NCBI GenBank assembly: GCA_964580315.1
Contig: CAZOKH010000009.1
Location: 1-53,339 of the forward strand
Source: CAZOKH01 sp964580315
Lineage (GTDB): Bacteria; Chloroflexota; Anaerolineae; Anaerolineales; Anaerolineaceae
Reading direction: 5' to 3'
DNA length: 53,339 bases
Position numbers and translations under genes: made by a program. Position 1 is the stretch's first letter; each line of letters begins with the position of its first letter. This document shows, piece by piece, positions 50,580 through 53,339 of this stretch. The notes under the pieces are model-generated. The model did not search any database. It was not told where the DNA came from and was given only the letters and a program-made list of their open reading frames with translations.

Positions 50580-51395
50580 TTATTTTTTGGGTTGGTTCAA
50601 ATGTAAAAATGGATCGTCTTCCAGGCGGTGAAAACCGGAATTCGCACCGCAAATGGGGCAGGCGTTGTTCTTGCGCAAAGAAACCACCTCAACACTCATT
50701 TCAAGCGCATCGTACAACAACAATTTGCCGATCAGGGGCGCGCCGATCCCCAACAGCAGCTTGAGTGTCTCGGCAGCCTGCAAGGTACCCACCGTGCCGG
50801 GGAGCACGCCAAACACCCCCACTTCAGATGGGTTGGGAAGCGCGCCGGGAGGGGGCTCGGTGGAGAACAGGCAGCGGTAGCAGGGCCCGAGCCTGGCGTG
50901 AAAAACGCTCACCTGTCCTTCAAAGCGGTAGATGGAGCCGTAAACATAAGGTTTGTCTTTCAGAACGGCGGCATCATTTAACAAATAGCGTGTATATAAA
51001 TTGTCGGAGCCGTCCACCAGGACATCATAATCGCCGGCCAGTTGAAGGGCGTTTTCCACATTGAAGGTGTCGGCATAAGAATCAATTTGAATGTGCGGAT
51101 TGAGAGCATGCAGGCGCTGGCGGGCCTGTTCAGTTTTCAATTTACCGATCTGGTCGGTACTGTACAGCACCTGGCGCTGCAAGTTGGAAACATCCACTTT
51201 GTCGCCGTCGATCAAACCCAGCCGCCCCACACCGGCAGCCGCCAGGTAGAGGGCGATGGGCGAACCCAGGCCGCCAACGCCAACCACCAGCGCCGACGAG
51301 GCCTTGAGTTTGCGCTGACCGTCTTCGCCCACTTCTTGAATCATGGTGTGGCGTTTGTATCGCGCGATTTCATCGGCGGACAATTCTGGGAGCAT
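50580..51395 (-). CDS. moeB: MoeB/ThiF-family adenylyltransferase
   Basis: 271 residues. E1-like enzymes of this family adenylate the C terminus of a small sulfur-carrier protein (MoaD or ThiS). The start has RYKRHTMI and the nucleotide loop VVGVGGLGSPIALYLAAAGV; the catalytic Asp is in LVDGSDNLYTRYLLND. Zinc-binding pairs are CYRC and CPIC. There is no C-terminal rhodanese domain. The carrier protein is not nearby, so MoaD and ThiS pathways cannot be told apart; the symbol is the closest fit only. It is divergent from the OsmC-like gene at 51540. Confidence 0.85.
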   Translation of the reverse strand: MLPELSADEIARYKRHTMIQEVGEDGQRKLKASSALVVGVGGLGSPIALYLAAAGVGRLGLIDGDKVDVSNLQRQVLYSTDQIGKLKTEQARQRLHALNPHIQIDSYADTFNVENALQLAGDYDVLVDGSDNLYTRYLLNDAAVLKDKPYVYGSIYRFEGQVSVFHARLGPCYRCLFSTEPPPGALPNPSEVGVFGVLPGTVGTLQAAETLKLLLGIGAPLIGKLLLYDALEMSVEVVSLRKNNACPICGANSGFHRLEDDPFLHLNQPKK

Positions 51396-51539
51396 CCTTC
51401 ACCTCAGTAAGATTTTATTTGTTTCTTTTTTCATGTTCCAGCCTGTTTCAGGACAATTTGACAGGCAATGGCGAATGGTAAGAATTGGAAACACGGATAC
51501 TTCTAATGATTATAGTATTACTTTTCACAAGGAGGCAGA

Positions 51540-51965
51540 ATGTCAGAGCGATTGATGGTTCGACAGGATCATCACTTTGGGACTGGTTTTTTTGCGGTCG
51601 ATCCACATGATCCTGAAGCGGATGAATTTCAACCAGTCGAAGGACTGCATGAATTGACGCCTTACGGCATGATGCTGGCAAGCCTGGCAGGCTGTACTTC
51701 CATTCTAATCAATTCCTATGCGCAGAATCATCACATTCCGTTGGAAGAAGTGGAAATACACCTGGCGTATGACCGGATTTTTGATGACGATTGTAAAGAT
51801 TGCGACCCTGAGGAAACATTTGGTGAACAAATTCGCGAGGAGATTTTTTTTCATGGAAACCTGACCGAACAGGAACGGAAAAAATTGTTCCAGGTGTCGC
51901 GTCAATGCCCCATTCACAAGATTTTTGAAGGTGGAATTCAAATCAAATCAGAACTGGGAGGATAG
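51540..51965 (+). CDS. OsmC family protein, second copy
   Basis: 141 residues. AAGGAGG at 51529-51535 fixes the start. The two OsmC cysteines appear in MLASLAGCTSILINSYAQNH and RQCPIHKIFEGG. An insertion rich in Asp and Cys (DRIFDDDCKDCDPEETFGEQ) between them is not seen in the copy at 39783 and could bind metal. Otherwise the fold is that of the peroxide-detoxifying OsmC/Ohr superfamily. The substrate is unknown. Confidence 0.82.
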   Translation: MSERLMVRQDHHFGTGFFAVDPHDPEADEFQPVEGLHELTPYGMMLASLAGCTSILINSYAQNHHIPLEEVEIHLAYDRIFDDDCKDCDPEETFGEQIREEIFFHGNLTEQERKKLFQVSRQCPIHKIFEGGIQIKSELGG

Positions 51966-52000
51966 AACCTCCCGCAGGGCTGCAGATAAAAAAGAAGTTA

Positions 52001-52039
52001 AAAAGACAAAGGGCGAGAATTGGTTTTTCATTCTCGCCC
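52001..52039 (-). terminator. Rho-independent terminator of the dnaJ-like gene
   Basis: A 10-bp perfect stem (52011-52020 with 52030-52039) is followed on the minus strand by TTTGTCTTTTTAAC. It lies 47 bases after the chaperone gene stop and converges with the OsmC gene. Confidence 0.82.
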
Positions 52040-52086
52040 TGTTAGTTAAATTGACAGCGTTGTGCGCCGTTAAGTGGGTGAAGTAT

Positions 52087-53070
52087 CTACCTGCCTTGCA
52101 GCGCACGCAGGCGGTTGAACAATTCTTTTTCTTCGGCGCTCAGGCGTGCCGGGAGCTGCACTTCAACCCGCGCATACAGGTCGCCGCGCTGATCGGGTTT
52201 GTGCAGGTTGGGCATGCCCAGCCCGCGCAGGCGGAACAACTTGCCGTTGGCAGTTTCAGGAGGGATGGTTAATTTCACCGGCTTTTCGAGGGTGGGAACG
52301 TCAGCGGCGCCGCCCAGCAGCAGGGTGTATAAATCCACCGGCAGGTTGATGCGCAGGTCGTCGCCATCGCGTTGGAAGAGCGCGTGTGGAAGCACCTCAA
52401 TATGCAGGTAGAGATCGCCAGTTTCGCCGCCGTAGGCGCGCCCGCCCTGGCCGCTGAGGCGCACTTTTGAGCCAGTGCGCACACCGCGCGGAATTTTGGC
52501 TTCAATTTTGCGCCCATCTTCAAATTGCAGTGTGCGCGCGGCGCCGTTAAACGCCTCTTCCAGGGTGATCTGGAGCCTGTGCTCACTGTCATATTTGCGG
52601 CGGGTGCGGGTGGTGGTTGAGGTGCGGGGCTGGCGGTCGGCGCCAAAGCCAAAACCGCTCGATCTGCCGCGCATGCCCCCGCCAAACAGGGTTTCAAAGA
52701 AATCAGAAAATCCGCCCAGGCCGCCGCCGAACATCTGCTCAAATTCCTCGGGGCTCACGGTGCGATAGCTTCTGCCGCCGGTGGAACCTGCACCAGTCCA
52801 GCGCGCCCAGTCAAAATCTTCCGGCCGGCCGCCGCCGCGCGTATATTGCTGCCACTGGGCGCCAAACTGATCGTATTTTCTGCGCTTTTCAGGATCAGAG
52901 AGCACCTCATTGGCTTCGTTGATTTCTTTAAATTTTTCCTCGGCATTTTTATCGTCATGATTGACGTCTGGATGATATTTGCGCGCCAATTTTCGGAAGG
53001 CTTTTTTAATGTCATCCTGGCTGGCGGTTTTCTCTACACCGAGTATTTGATAGTAATCTCTGTATTCCAT
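52087..53070 (-). CDS. DnaJ/CbpA-type co-chaperone
   Basis: 327 residues. The start at 53070 has AGGAA upstream; an in-frame ATG at 53127 would add a tail outside the J domain. The J domain (about 1-70) has YRDYYQILGVEKTASQDDIK and the HPD motif in KYHPDVN that stimulates DnaK. A Gly-rich region follows (about 100-160), then two C-terminal substrate-binding domains (HRLQITLEEAFNGAARTLQF, then DGDDLRINLPVDLYTLLLGG). The cysteine-rich zinc domain of true DnaJ is absent, so this is the CbpA class. No dnaK or grpE is in the window. Confidence 0.92.
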   Translation of the reverse strand: MEYRDYYQILGVEKTASQDDIKKAFRKLARKYHPDVNHDDKNAEEKFKEINEANEVLSDPEKRRKYDQFGAQWQQYTRGGGRPEDFDWARWTGAGSTGGRSYRTVSPEEFEQMFGGGLGGFSDFFETLFGGGMRGRSSGFGFGADRQPRTSTTTRTRRKYDSEHRLQITLEEAFNGAARTLQFEDGRKIEAKIPRGVRTGSKVRLSGQGGRAYGGETGDLYLHIEVLPHALFQRDGDDLRINLPVDLYTLLLGGAADVPTLEKPVKLTIPPETANGKLFRLRGLGMPNLHKPDQRGDLYARVEVQLPARLSAEEKELFNRLRALQGR

Positions 53071-53126
53071 AGTTTTCCTGTCTAAACTGCATTGGTTGTG
53101 AGGTGATCCTGATGAGACCATTCTCA

Positions 53127-53155
53127 ATACTAATGCATATTTGTAATCTTAACAA
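53127..53155 (-). promoter_or_regulatory. Putative promoter of the dnaJ-like gene
   Basis: On the minus strand TTGTTA (53150-53155), a 17-base spacer and TAGTAT (53127-53132). No CIRCE-type repeat is seen. Confidence 0.4.
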
Positions 53156-53339
53156 GAGTACTAACCCGGTTCCATGCGAATCGGGTTGCTGATTACCTGA
53201 TTTTAATCAGGCAGTATCAAAAAAATGTCAGAAGATTATTAACAATGAGTAAATGTCGAATAAGCCGGTGGAAGATTTTTTCTTAGTTGGTGTAACATTC
53301 TTTCTGTAAAATAGCGAACCTTAACAAAAGCGGTGAGTC

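Noticed and set aside
53162..53211. Two short hairpins that might suggest a tRNA
   Set aside because: Stems of 6 bp and 6 bp (53163-53168 with 53182-53187, and 53196-53201 with 53206-53211) do not form a cloverleaf and there is no acceptor stem.
53071..53339. Searched for a CIRCE element or other heat-shock operator before the dnaJ-like gene
   Set aside because: No TTAGCACTC-N9-GAGTGCTAA-like repeat is present; only an ordinary promoter candidate is seen.

Overview
The window reads as a chromosomal segment of a Chloroflexota bacterium, most likely class Anaerolineae. This is inferred from the mix of gene families, not from a marker search. Pointers are an archaeal-type aspartyl-tRNA synthetase, a dnaG-rpoD pair, a single-chain glutamate synthase with an unusual Fe-S cysteine pattern, many lipoproteins with Thr/Pro-rich linkers, and large PAS/GAF signalling proteins. 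Most genes are housekeeping or signalling genes. I see no phage, insertion sequence, CRISPR array, rRNA or tRNA.

Layout. 1-2089: a DMT-family exporter cut by the window edge, and a beta-propeller/SH3 lipoprotein. 2285-5879: dnaG and rpoD, the second apparently leaderless. 5905-9168: a membrane cyclase-like protein with degenerate catalytic residues, a HEAT-repeat protein and a cupin. 9172-12557: a GAF histidine kinase and a two-receiver LuxR-type regulator. 12699-19183: divergent gdhA and gltB, whose shared 374-base intergenic region carries two near-identical inverted repeats placed identically relative to the two putative -10 boxes. 19238-24200: small genes, including a PAS protein, two lipoproteins, membrane proteins, a pentapeptide protein, a flavodoxin and an HhH membrane protein. 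24330-27867 (minus): a NAD synthetase made of separate glutaminase and synthetase genes, two paralogous lipoproteins, and a 59-residue lysine-rich protein. 28083-33170: a 1695-residue MASE1-PAS/GAF-HD-GYP sensor. 33222-34651: a B12-binding mutase subunit and its MeaB GTPase. 34748-39109: aspS, a decayed acetyltransferase, prs, mutM and a membrane-anchored protein. 39118-44481: a cNMP-binding protein, OsmC, tpiA, an HExxH membrane protein and clpB. 44592-49283: a 1563-residue secreted beta-helix repeat protein with a long leader that holds a terminator-like hairpin. 49736-53070: a lipoprotein, a MoeB/ThiF enzyme, a second OsmC and a DnaJ/CbpA chaperone.

How the genes connect. gdhA and gltB are the two enzymatic routes of ammonium into glutamate, and the paired sites suggest one regulator controls both. 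The cyclase-like protein, the GAF kinase/regulator pair, the HD-GYP sensor and the cNMP-binding protein form a dense signalling complement. ClpB and DnaJ are parts of a protein-disaggregation system, though they lie far apart here.

The strongest candidates for something undescribed are the paired regulatory sites between gdhA and gltB, the leader of the beta-helix gene, and the (Lys-Lys-Glu)8 mini-protein. All promoters, hairpins and family calls come from reading the sequence; none was confirmed by a search.
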